From: Megachile rotundata
Lineage: Eukaryota; Arthropoda; Insecta; Hymenoptera; Megachilidae
NCBI RefSeq assembly: GCF_050947335.1
Contig: NW_027473864.1
Coordinates: 1-64,000 of the forward strand
Direction: 5' to 3'
DNA: 64,000 nt
The notes beneath the pieces are model-generated. The model was not told the DNA's origin. It ran no database searches and saw nothing but the letters and a program-made list of their open reading frames with translations. Of the stretch, positions 1 through 12,117 are shown piece after piece; positions within the stretch are counted from its first letter, which is position 1, and each line of letters begins with the position of its first letter. The position numbers were made by a program, and so were the translations under genes.

Positions 1-83
1 TCTAACTCATATTATTAGCCATATTATGCTTATATGATCGATAGAACGAGAATTACTATACTCACTACTCTTAGTATTATCAA
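1..83 (+). repeat. Representative GAG-type monomer
   Basis: This subtype has AACGAG instead of AACGAC at positions 45-50, CTCACTACTC instead of CTTATTACTC at 61-70, and TTAGTATTAT at 71-80. The differences are linked and travel together in most copies. It often alternates with GAC-type or AAATG-type monomers, as in the first few hundred bases, making a 166-bp dimer. Derived forms include GAATGAG (for example in the monomer starting near 1827) and copies with CTCTTGG (near 14921, 18573, 22806 and 29363). Confidence 0.88.
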
Positions 84-166
84 TCTAACTCATATTATTA
101 GCCATATCATGCTTATATTATCGATAGAACGACAATTACTATACTTATTACTCTTATTATTATCAA
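1..166 (+). repeat. End of an HOR block entering from the left, two monomers
   Basis: A GAG-type monomer is followed by one with CATATCATG and TTATATTATCG. The same two precede block H at 48221-48386, and the identity continues into the blocks on either side. The preceding block lies outside the window. Confidence 0.8.
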
Positions 167-332
167 TCTAACTCATATTATTAGCCATATTATGCTTATA
201 TGATCGATAGAACGAGAATTACTATACTCACTACTCTTAGTATTATCAATCTAACTCATATTATTAGCCATATTATGCTTATATTATCGATAGAACGACA
301 ATTACTATACTTATTACTGTTATTATTACCAA

Positions 333-415
333 TCTAACTCGTATTATTAGACATATTATGCTTAAATGATTGATAGAGCGACAATTACTATACTTATTAC
401 ACTCACTATTATCAA
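333..415 (+). repeat. Representative CTCGT/GATTGATAG-type monomer
   Basis: This copy begins TCTAACTCGT (A to G at position 9, creating a CpG) and has TTAGACAT, GCTTAAATG and GATTGATAG. The last is a C to T change in the ATCGAT palindrome at a CpG. It normally follows a TTATATTATCGATAG monomer that ends in CTGTTATTATTACC or CTGTTATTATTATC. The pair recurs through the array, for example at the starts of blocks A, B, D, E, F and G. Confidence 0.82.
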
Positions 416-2739
416 TCTAACTCATGTTATTAACCATATTATGCAGATATGATCGATAGAACGACAATTACTATACTTATTACTCTTATTATTATCAATC
501 TAACTCATATTATTAGCCATATTATGCTTATATGATCGATAGAACGACAATTACTATACTTATTACTCGTATTATTATAAATCTAACTCATATTATTAGC
601 CATATTATTCTTATTTGATCGATAGAACGACAAATACTATACTTATTACTCTTATTATTATCAATCTAATTCATATTATTAACCATATTATGCTAATATG
701 ATCGATAGAACGACAATTACTATACTTATTACACTCACTGTTATGAATCTAACTCATATTATTAACCATATTGTGCAGATATGATCGATAGCACGACACT
801 TACTATACACATTACTCTTACTATTATTAATCTAACTCATATTATTAGCCTTATTATGCTTATATGATCGATAGAACGACAATTACTGTACTTATTACTC
901 TTATTGTTATCAATCTAACTCATATTATTAGCCATATTATGCTTATATGATCGATAGAACGAGAATTACTATACTCACTACTCTTAGTATTATCAATCTA
1001 ACTCATATTATTAGCCATATTATGCTTATATTATCGATAGAACGACAATTACTATACTTATTACTGTTATTATTATCAATCTAACTCGTATTATTAGACA
1101 TATTATGCTTAAATGATTGATAGAACGACAATTACTATACTTATTACTCTTATTATTATCAATCTAACTCATATTATTAGCCATATTATGCTTATATGAT
1201 CGATAGAACGACATTTACTCTACTTATTACTCTTATTATTATCAATCTAACTCATATTATTAACCATATTATGCTTATATGATCGATAGAACGACAATTA
1301 CTATACTTATTACTCTTATTATTATCAATCTAACTCATATTATTAACCATATTATGCAGATATGAACGATCGCCCGACATTTGCTATACCTATTACTCTT
1401 ATTATTATGCATCTAACTCATATTATTAACCATATTATGCAGATATGATCTATAGAACTACAATTACTATACTCATTACTCTTATTATTATCAATCTAAC
1501 TCATATTATTAGGCATATTATGCTTATATGATCGATAGAACTAGAATTACTATACTCACTACTCTTAGTATTATCAATCTAACTCATATTATTAACCATA
1601 TTATGCTTATATGATCGATAGAACGACAATTACTATACTTATTACTCTTATTATTATCAATCTAACTCATATTATTAACCATATTATGCAGATATGATCG
1701 ATCGCACGACATTTGCTATACCTATTACTCTTATTTTTATGAATCTGACTCATATTATTAACCATATTATGCAGATATGATCGATAGATGTACAATTACT
1801 ATACTCATTACTCTTAGTATTATCAATCTAACTCATATTATTAGCCATATTATGCTTATATGATCGATAGAATGAGAATTACTATACCCACTACTCTTAG
1901 TATTATCACTCTAACTCATATTATTAGCCTTATTATGCTTATATGATCGATAGAACGACAATTACTGTACTTATTACTCTTATTATTATCAATCTAACTC
2001 ATATTATTAGCCATATTATGCTTATATGATCGATAGAACGAGAATTACTATACTCACTACTCTTAGTATTATCAATCTAACTCATATTATTAGCCATATT
2101 ATGCTTATATGATCGATAGAACGACAATTACTATACTTATTACTCTTATTATCATCAATCTAACTCATATTATTAGCCATATTATGCTTATATGATCGAT
2201 AGAACGAGAATTACTATACTCACTACTCTTAGTATTATCAATCTAACTCATATTATTAGCCATATTATGCTTAAATGATCGATAGAACTACAATTACTAT
2301 ACTCATTACTCTTATTATTATCAATCTAACTCATATTATTAGCCAAATTATGCTTATATGATCGATAGAACGAGAATTACTATACTCACTACTCTTAATA
2401 TTATTACTCTAACTCATATTATTAGCCATATTATGCTTATATGATCGATAGAACGACAATTACTATACTTATTACTCTTATTGTTATCAATCTAACTCAT
2501 ATTATTAGCCATATTATGCTTATATGATCGATAGAACGAGAATTACTATACTCACTACTCTTAGTATTATCAATCTAACTCATATTATTAGCCATATTAT
2601 GCTTATATGATCGATAGAACGGCAATTACTATACTTATTACTCTTATTATCATCAATCTAACTCATATTATTAGCCATATTATGCTTATATGATCGATAG
2701 AACGAGAATTACTATACTCACTACTCTTAGTATTATCAA

Positions 2740-2822
2740 TCTAACTCATATTATTAGCCATATTATGCTTAAATGATCGATAGAACTACAATTACTATAC
2801 TCATTACTCTTATTATTATCAA
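2740..2822 (+). repeat. Representative AAATG/TAC-type monomer
   Basis: This copy carries GCTTAAATG instead of GCTTATATG (T to A at position 33), which breaks the right arm of the CATAT/ATATG dyad. It also has AACTAC (G to T at position 48, losing a CpG) and CTCATTACTC. It sits after a GAG-type monomer and before one with GCCAAATT, a neighbour order repeated in blocks A, G, H and I. Confidence 0.85.
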
Positions 2823-3403
2823 TCTAACTCATATTATTAGCCAAATTATGCTTATATGATCGATAGAACGAGAATTACTATACTCACTACTCTTAATATT
2901 ATTACTCTAACTCATATTATTAGCCATATTATGCTTATATGATCGATAGAACGACAATTACTATACTCATTACTCTTATTATTATCAATCCAACTCATAT
3001 TATTAGCCATATTATGCTTATATGATCGATAGAACGAGAATTACTATACTCACTACTCTTAGTATTATCAATCTAACTCATATTATTAGCCATATTATGC
3101 TTATATGATCGATAGAATGAGAATTACTATACTCACTACTCTTAGTATTATCACTCTAACTCATATTATTAGCCTTATTATGCTTATATGATCGATAGAA
3201 CGACAATTACTGTACTTATTACTCTTACTGTTATCAATCTAACTCATATTATTAGCCATATTATGCTTATATGATCGATAGAACGACAATTACTCTACTT
3301 ATTACTCTTATTATTATCAATATAACTCATATTATTAACCATATTATGCTTATATGATCGATAGAACGACAATTACTATACTTATTACTCTTATTATTAT
3401 CAA

Positions 3404-3486
3404 TCTAACTCATATTATTAACCATATTATGCAGATATGATCGATAGAACTACAATTACTATACTCATTACTCTTATTATTATCAA
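3404..3486 (+). repeat. Representative CAG/TAC-type monomer
   Basis: This subtype has TTAACC instead of TTAGCC at positions 15-20 and GCAGATATG instead of GCTTATATG at 28-36. The copy shown also has AACTAC at 45-50 and CTCATTACTC at 61-70. The CATAT/ATATG dyad is kept despite the change in its loop. Related forms carry GATCGCACGACATTTGC or GATCACACGACATTTGC, or GATCTATAG, and are found mainly next to monomers ending TTTTTATGAA. The subtype marks the central part of each large HOR block. Confidence 0.85.
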
Positions 3487-3901
3487 TCTAACTCATATTA
3501 TTAGCCATATTATGCTTATATGATCGATAGAACGACAATTACTGTACTTATTACTCTTATCATTATCGATCTAACTCATATTATTAACCATATTATGCAG
3601 ATATGATCTATAGATCTACAATTACTATACTCATTACTCTTAGTATTATCAATCTAACTCATATTATTAGCCATATTATGCTGATATGATCGATAGAATG
3701 AGAATTACTATACTCACTACTCTTAGTATTATCACTCTAAGTCATATTATTAGCCTTATTATGCTTATATGATCGATAGAACGACAATTACTGCACTTAT
3801 TACTCTTATTATTATCAATCTAACTCATATTATTAGCCATATTATGCTTATATGATCGATAGAACGAGAATTACTATACTCACTACTCTTAGTATTATCA
3901 A

Positions 3902-3984
3902 TCTAACTCATATTATTAGCCATATTATGCTTATATGATCGATAGAACGACAATTACTATACTTATTACTCTTATTATTATCAA
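3902..3984 (+). repeat. Reference monomer, GAC-type (matches the majority base at every position)
   Basis: This 83-bp copy agrees with my by-eye consensus throughout. Landmarks in order: TCTAACTCATATTATTA (1-17), GCC (18-20), CATAT (20-24) and ATATG (32-36) forming a short dyad around TATGCTT, GATCGATAG (36-44), AACGAC (45-50), AATTACTATA (51-60), and a TTA-rich tail (62-80) ending CAA. The front half holds a partial direct repeat: CATATTAT at 8-15 and again at 20-27, 12 bp apart. Positions 1-17, 38-44 and 51-60 vary little across the array. Most subtype differences fall at 18, 21, 30-31, 33, 36, 45-50, 63-65 and 74. Confidence 0.9.
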
Positions 3985-6900
3985 TCTAACTCATATTATT
4001 AGCCATATTATGCTTATATGATCGATAGAACGAGAATTACTATACTCACTACTCTTAGTATTATCAATCTAACTCATATTATTAGCCATATTATGCTTAA
4101 ATGATCGATAGAACGACAATTACTATACTTATTACTCTTATTGTTATCAATCTAACTCATATTATTAGCCATATTATGCTTATATGATCGATAGAACGAG
4201 AATTACTATACTCACTACTCTTAGTATTATCAATCTAACTCATATTATTAGCCATATTATGCTTATATTATCGATAGAACGACAATTACTATACTTATTA
4301 CTGTTATTATTATCAATCTAACTCGTATTATTAGACATATTATGCTTAAATGATTGATAGAACGACAATTACTATACTTATTACTCTTATTATTATCTAT
4401 CTAACTCATATTATTAACCATATTATGCAGATATGATCGATAGAACTGCAATTACTATACTCATTACTCTTATTATTATCAATCTAACTCATATTATTAG
4501 CCATATTATGCTTATATGATCGATAGAACGACAATTACTGTACTTATTACTCTTATCATTATCGATCTAACTCATATTATTAACCATATTATGCAGATAT
4601 GATCGATAGATCTACAATTACTATACTCATTACTCTTAGTATTATCAATCTAACTCATATTATTAGCCATATTATGCTTATATGATCGATAGAATGAGAA
4701 TTACTATACTCACTACTCTTAGTATTATCACTCTAACTCATATTATTAGCCATATTATGCTTATATGATCGATAGAACGACAACTACTCTACTTATTACT
4801 CTTATTATTATCAATCTAACTCATATTATTAGCCATATTATGCTTAAATGATCGATAGAACTACAATTACTATACTCATTACTCTTATTATTATCAATCT
4901 AACTCATATTATTAGCCATATTATGCTTATATGATCGATAGAATGAGAATTACTATACTCACTACTCTTAGTATTAACACTCTAACTCATATTATTAGCC
5001 TTATTATGCTTATATGATCGATAGAACGACAATTACTGCACTTATTACTCTTATTATTATCAATCTAACTCATATTATTAGCCATATTATGCTTATATGA
5101 TCGATAGAACGAGAATTACTATACTCACTACTCTTAGTATTATCAATCTAACTCATATTATTAGCCATATTATGCTTATATGATCGACAGAACGAGAATT
5201 ACTACACTCACTACTCTTAGTATTATCAATCTAACTCATATTATTAGCCATATTATGCTTATATGATCGAGAGAACGACAATTACTATACTTATTACACT
5301 CACTGTTATCAATCTAACTCATATTATTAACCATATTATGCAGATATGATCGATAGAACGACAGTTACTATACACATTACTCTTACTATTATCAATCTAA
5401 CTCATATTATTAACCATATTATGCAGATATGATCGATAGCACGACATGTACTATACTTACTACTCTTATTATTATCAACCTAACTCACATTATTAGCCAT
5501 ATTATGCTTAAATGATCGATAGAACGACAATTACTATACTTATTACTCTTATTATTATCAATCTAACTCATATTATTAGCCATATTATGCTTATATGAGC
5601 AATAGAACTACAATTACTATACTTATTACTCTTATTATTATAAATCTAACTCATATTATTAACCATATTATGCAGATATGATCGATAGAACTACAATTAC
5701 TATACTTATTACTCTTATTATTATCAATCTAACTCGTATTATTAGCCATATTATGCTTATATGATCGACAGAACGAGAATTACTATACTCACTACTCTTA
5801 GTATTATCAATCTAACTCATATTATTAGCCACATTATGCTTATATGATCGATAGAACTACAATTACTATACTCATTACTCTTATTATTATCAATCCAACT
5901 CATATTATTACCCATATTATGCTGATATGATCGATAGAACGACAATTACTATACTTATTACACTCACTGTTATCAATCTAACTCATATTATTAACCATAT
6001 TGTGCAGATATGATCGATAGCACGACATTTACTATACACATTACTCTTACTATTATTAATCTAACTCATATTATTAGCCTTATTATGCTTATATGATCGA
6101 TAGAACGACAATTACTGTACTTATTACTCTTACTATTATCAATCTAACTCATATTATTAACCATATTATGCAGATATGATCGATAGCACTACATTTACTA
6201 TACTTACTACTCTTATTATTATCAATCTAACTCATATTATTAGCCATATTATGCAGATATGATCTATAGAACTACAATTACTATACTTATTACTCTTATT
6301 ATTATCAATCTAACTCATATTATTAGCGATATTATGCTTATGTGATCGATAGAACGACAAATACTATACTTATTACTGTTATTATTATCAATCTAACTCA
6401 TATTATTAGCCATATTATGCTTAAATGATCGATAGAACTACAATTACTATACTCATTACTCTTATTATTATCAATCTAACTCATATTATTAGCCATATAA
6501 TGCTTATATGATCGATAGAACGAGAATTACTATATTCACTACTCTTAATATTATCACTCTAACTCATATTATTAGCCTTATTATGCTTATATGATCGATA
6601 GAACGACAATTACTGTACTTATTACTCTTATTATTATCAATCTAACTCATATTATTAGCCATATTATGCTTATATGATCGATAGAACGAGAATTACTATA
6701 CTCACTACTCTTAGTATTATCAATCTAACTCATATTATTAGCCATATTATGCTTATATTATCGATAGAGCGACAATTACTATACTTATTACTGTTATTAT
6801 TATCAATCTAACTCATATTATTAGCCATATTGTGCTTAAATGATCGACAGAAAGACAATTACTATACTTATTACTCTTATTATTATCAATCTAACTCATA

Positions 6901-9296
6901 TTATTAGCGATATTATGCTTATGTGATCGATAGAACGACAAATACTATACTTATTACTGTTATTATTATCAATCTAACTCATATTATTAACCATATTATG
7001 CAGATATGATCGATAGCACGACATTTACTATACTTACTACTCTTATTATTATCAATCTAATTCATATTATTAACCATATTATGCTAATATGATCGATAGA
7101 ACGACAATTACTATACTTATTACACTCACTGTTACCAATCTAACTCATATTATTAACCATATTGTGCAGATATGATCGATAGCACGACATTTACTATACA
7201 CATTACTCTTACTATTATTAATCTAACTCATATTATTAGCCTTATTATGCTTATATGATCGATAGAACGACAATTACTGTACTTATTACTCTTACTATTA
7301 TCAATCTAACTCATATTATTAACCATATTATGCAGATATGATCGATAGCACGACATTTACTATACTTACTACTCTTAGTATTATCACTCTAACTCATATT
7401 ATTAGCCTTATTATGCTTATATGATCGATAGAACGACAATTACTGTACTTATTACTCTTATTGTTATCAATCTAACTCATATTATTAGCCATATTATGCT
7501 TATATGATCGATAGAACGAGAATTACTATACTCACTACTCTTAATATTATTACTCTAACTCATACTATTAGCCATATTATGCTTATATGATCGATAGAAC
7601 GACAATTACTATACTTATTACTCTTATTGTTATCAATCTAACTGATATTATTAGACATATTATGCTTATATGATCGATAGAACGAGAATCACTATACTCA
7701 CTACTCTTAGTATTATCAATCTAACTCATATTATTAGCCATATTATGCTTATATTATCGATAAAACGACAATTACTATACTTACTACTGTTATTATTATC
7801 AATCTAACTCATATTATTAGCCATATTATGCTTAAATGATCGATAGAACGACAATTACTATACTTATTACTCCTATTGTTATCAATCTAACTCATATTAT
7901 TAGCCATATTATGCTTATGTGATCGATAGAACGACAAATACTATACTTATTACTCTTATTATTATCAATCTAACTCATATTATTAACCATATTATGCAGA
8001 TATGATCGATAGAACTACAATTACTATACTCATTACTCTTATCATTATCAATCTAACTCATATTATTAGCCATATTATGCTTAAATGATTGATAGAACGA
8101 CAATTACTATACTTATTACTCTTATTATTATCAATCTAACTCATATTATTAGCCATATTATGCTTATATGATCGATAGAACGACAATTACTCTACTTATT
8201 ACTCTTATTATTATCAATATAACTCATATTATTAACCATATTATGCTTATATGATCGATAGAACGAGAATTACTATACTCACTACTCTTAATATTATTAC
8301 TCTAACTCATACTATTAGCCATATTATGCTTATATGATCGATAGAACGACAATTACTATACTTATTACTCTTATTGTTATCAATCTAACTCATATTATTA
8401 GCCATATTATGCTTATATGATCGATAGAACGAGAATTACTATACTCACTACTCTTAGTATTATCAATCTAACTCATATTATTAGCCATATCATGCTTATA
8501 TTATCGATAGAACGACAATTACTATACTTATTACTGTTATTATTATCAATCTAACCCGTATTATTAGATATATTATGCTTAAATGATTGATAGATCGACA
8601 ATTACTATAATTATTACTCTTATTATTATCAATCTAACTCATATTATTAGCCATATTATGCTTATATGATCGATAGAACGACAATTACTCTACTTATTAC
8701 TCTTATTATTATCAATCTAACTCATATTATTAACCATATTATGCTTATATGATCGATAGAACGATAATTACTATACTTATTACTCTTATTATTATCAATC
8801 TAACTCATATTATTAACCATATTATGCAGATATGATCGATCGCACGACATTTGCTATACCTATTACTCTTATTTTTATGAATCTGACTCATATTATTAAC
8901 CATATTATGCAGATATGATCTATAGAACTACAATTACTATACTCATTACTCTTATTATTATCAATCTAACTCATATTATTAGCCATATTATGCTTAAATG
9001 ATCGATAGAACGACAATTACTATACTTATTACTCTTATTATTATCAATCTAACTCATATTATTAGCCATATTATGCTTATATGAGCCATAGAACTACAAT
9101 TACTATACTTATTACTCTTATTATTATCTATCTAACTCATATTATTAACCATATTATGCAGATATGATCGATAGAACTACAATTACTATACTCATTACTC
9201 TTAGTATTATCAATCTAACTCATATTATTAGCCATATTATGCTTAAATGATCGATAGAACTACAATTACTATACTCATTACTCTTATTATTATCAA

Positions 9297-9462
9297 TCTA
9301 ACTCATATTATTAGCCATATTATGCTTATATGATCGATAGAACGACAATTACTATACTTATTATTCTTATTTTTATCAACCCAACTCATATTATTCGCCA
9401 TATTATGCTTAAATGATCGATAGAACGACAATTTCTGTACTTATTACTCTTATTATTATGAA
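9297..9462 (+). repeat. Anchor dimer marking an HOR block boundary
   Basis: This two-monomer signature has a first monomer ending TTATTCTTATTTTTATCAA. The second starts CCCAACTC, contains TTCGCC and AAATG, and ends TATTATGAA. The same pair recurs with the TTATTCTT string starting at 9361, 14423, 17411, 21644, 28450 and 38492. Spacings are 5062, 2988, 4233, 6806 and 10042 bp, that is 61, 36, 51, 82 and 121 monomers less one base where an 82-bp monomer lies between. The variants are rare elsewhere, so I used the pair to delimit blocks. Confidence 0.85.
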
Positions 9463-10126
9463 TCTAACTCATATTATTAGCCATATTATGCTTATATGAT
9501 CGATAGAACGAGAATTACTATACTCACTACTCTTAGTATTATCAATCTAACTCATATTATTAGCCATATTATGCTTATATTATCGATAGAACGACAATTA
9601 CTATACTTATTACTGTTATTATTACCAATCTAACTCGTATTATTAGACATATTATGCTTAAATGATTGATAGAGCGACAATTACTATACTTATTACACTC
9701 ACTATTATCAATCTAACTCATGTTATTAACCATATTATGCAGATATGATCGATAGAACGACAATTACTATACTTATTACTCTTATTATTATCAATCTAAC
9801 TCATATTATTAGCCATATTATGCTTATATGATCGATAGAACGACAATTACTCTACTCATTACCCTTATTATTATCAATCTAACTCATATTATTAACCATA
9901 TTATGCTTATATGATCGATAGAACGACAATTACTATACTTATTACTCTTATTATTATCAATCTAACTCATATTATTAACCATATTATGCAGATATGATCG
10001 ATCACACGACATTTGCTATACCTATTACTCTTATTTTTATGAATCTGACTCATATTATTAACCATATTATGCAGATATGATCTATAGAACAACAATTGCT
10101 ATAGACATTGCTCTTATTATTATCAA

Positions 10127-10624
10127 TCTAACTCATATTATTAGCCATATTATGCTTAAATGATCGATAGAACGAGAATTACTATACTCACTACTCTTAG
10201 TATTATCAATCTAACTCATATTATTAGCCATATCATGCTTATATTATCGATAGAACGACAATTACTATACTTATTACTGTTATTATTATCAATCTAACCC
10301 GTATTATTAGACATATTATGCTTAAATGATTGATAGAACGACAATTACTATACTTATTACTCTTATTATTATCAATCTAACTCATATTATTAGCCATATT
10401 ATGCTTAAATGATCGATAGAACGAGAATTACTATACTCACTACTCTTAGTATTATCAATCTAACTCATATTATTAGCCATATCATGCTTATATTATCGAT
10501 AGAACGACAATTACTATACTTATTACTGTTATTATTATCAATCTAACCCGTATTATTAGACATATTATGCTTATATTATCGATAGAACGACAATTACTAT
10601 ACTTATTACTGTTATTATTACCAA
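10127..10624 (+). repeat. Three-monomer local tandem duplication in block B
   Basis: The order AAATG/GAG monomer, CATATCATG monomer, CTAACCCGT monomer occurs at 10127-10375 and again from 10376, 249 bp later. The third monomer of the second copy (10542-10624) begins as the CTAACCCGT type but continues as TTATATTATCG, so it is chimeric and records a further exchange. Confidence 0.75.
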
Positions 10625-10873
10625 TCTAACTCGTATTATTAGACATATTATGCTTAAATGATTGATAGAGCTACAATTACTATACTCATTGCTCTTATTA
10701 TTATCAATCTAACTCATATTATTAGCCATATTATGCTTATATGATCGATAGAACGAGAATTACTATACTCACTACTCTTAATATTATTACTCTAACTCAT
10801 ACTATTAGCCATATTATGCTTATATGATCGATAGAACGACAATTACTAAACTTATTACTCTTATTGTTATCAA

Positions 10874-12035
10874 TCTAACTTATATTATTAGCCATATTAT
10901 GCTTATATGATCGATAGAACGAGAATTACTATACTCACTACTTTTAGTATTATCAATCTAACTCATATTATTAGCCATATCATGCTTATATTATCGATAG
11001 AACGACAATTACTATACTTATTACTGTTATTATTATCAATCTAACCCGTATTATTAGACATATTATGCTTAAATGATTGATAGAACGACAATTACTATAC
11101 TTATTACTCTTATTATTATCAATCTAACTCATATTATTAGCCATATTATGCTTATATGATCGATAGAACGACAATTACTCTACTTATTACCCTTATTATT
11201 ATCAATCTAACTCATATTATTAACCATATTATGCTTATATGATCGATAGAACGACAATTACTATACTTATTACTCTTATTATTATCAATCTAACTCATAT
11301 TATTAACCATATTATGCAGATATGATCGATCACACGACATTTGCTATACCTATTACTCTTATTTTTATGAATCTGACTCATATTATTAACCATATTATGC
11401 AGATATGATCTATAGAACAACAATTGCTATACACATTGCTCTTATTATTATCAATCTAACTCATATTATTAGCCATATTATGCTTAAATGATCGATAGAA
11501 CGAGAATTACTATACTCACTACTCTTAGTATTATCAATCTAACTCATATTATTAGCCATATCATGCTTATATTATCGATAGAACGACAATTACTATACTT
11601 ATTACTGTTATTATTATCAATCTAACCCGTATTATTAGACATATTATGCTTAAATGATTGATAGAACGACAATTACTATACTTATTACTCTTATTATTAT
11701 CAATCTAACTCATATTATTAGCCATATTATGCTTATATGATCGATAGAACGACAATTACTCTACTTATTACCCTTATTATTATCAATCTAACTCATATTA
11801 TTAACCATATTATGCTTATATGATCGATAGAACGACAATTACTATACTTATTACTCTTATTATTATCAATCTAACTCATATTATTAACCATATTATGCAG
11901 ATATGATCGATCACACGACATTTGCTATACCTATTACTCTTATTTTTATGAATCTGACTCATATTATTAACCATATTATGCAGATATGATCTATAGAACA
12001 ACAATTGCTATACTCATTGCTCTTATTATTATCAA
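10874..12035 (+). repeat. Seven-monomer tandem duplication (two 581-bp copies) in block B
   Basis: The copies are 10874-11454 and 11455-12035. Both run GAG type, CATATCATG, CTAACCCG, CTCTAC with ACCC, TTAACC/GAC, GATCACACGACATTTGC, then CTGACTC with CTATAGAACAAC and ATTGCTATA. The first monomers differ: TATATTATT and GCTTATATG in copy 1, CATATTATT and GCTTAAATG in copy 2. A third related stretch lies 1328 bp (16 monomers) upstream, at 9795-10126. The AACAAC/ATTGC variant is seen only in these three places (near 10090, 11418 and 11999), so the amplification is local and probably recent. Confidence 0.8.
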
Positions 12036-12117
12036 TCTAACTCATATTATTAGCCATATTATGCTTAAATGATCGATAGAACGACAATTACTATACTTAT
12101 TCTCTTATTATTATCAA
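12036..12117 (+). repeat. 82-bp monomer with a one-base deletion
   Basis: CTTATTACTC is reduced to CTTATTCTC by loss of an A around 12101-12102. The next monomer starts at 12118. The equivalent copy near 31.65 kb is full length, so this deletion is private to block B. It is one of four in the window. Confidence 0.93.

Larger units (their letters stand above)
167..9462 (+). repeat. HOR block A, 112 monomers
   Basis: This 9296-bp block is all 83-bp monomers. Its first 7.8 kb matches block H with very few differences: for example GCACGACACT at 791 pairs with 49011, CGCCCGACAT at 1371 with 49591, ATCCAACTC near 2990 with 52123, GTATTAACAC at 4971 with 54104, and ACTGATATTA at 7641 with 56774. 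The offset is 48220 up to the 11-monomer duplication in H and 49133 after it. At about 8005 the match stops. The three monomers that follow resemble 47.2-47.5 kb, and from about 8260 the sequence rejoins F and H (TTATTAGATA at 8561, 37692 and 57943). Private changes relative to H include AACGAGAATC at 7681. Confidence 0.82.
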
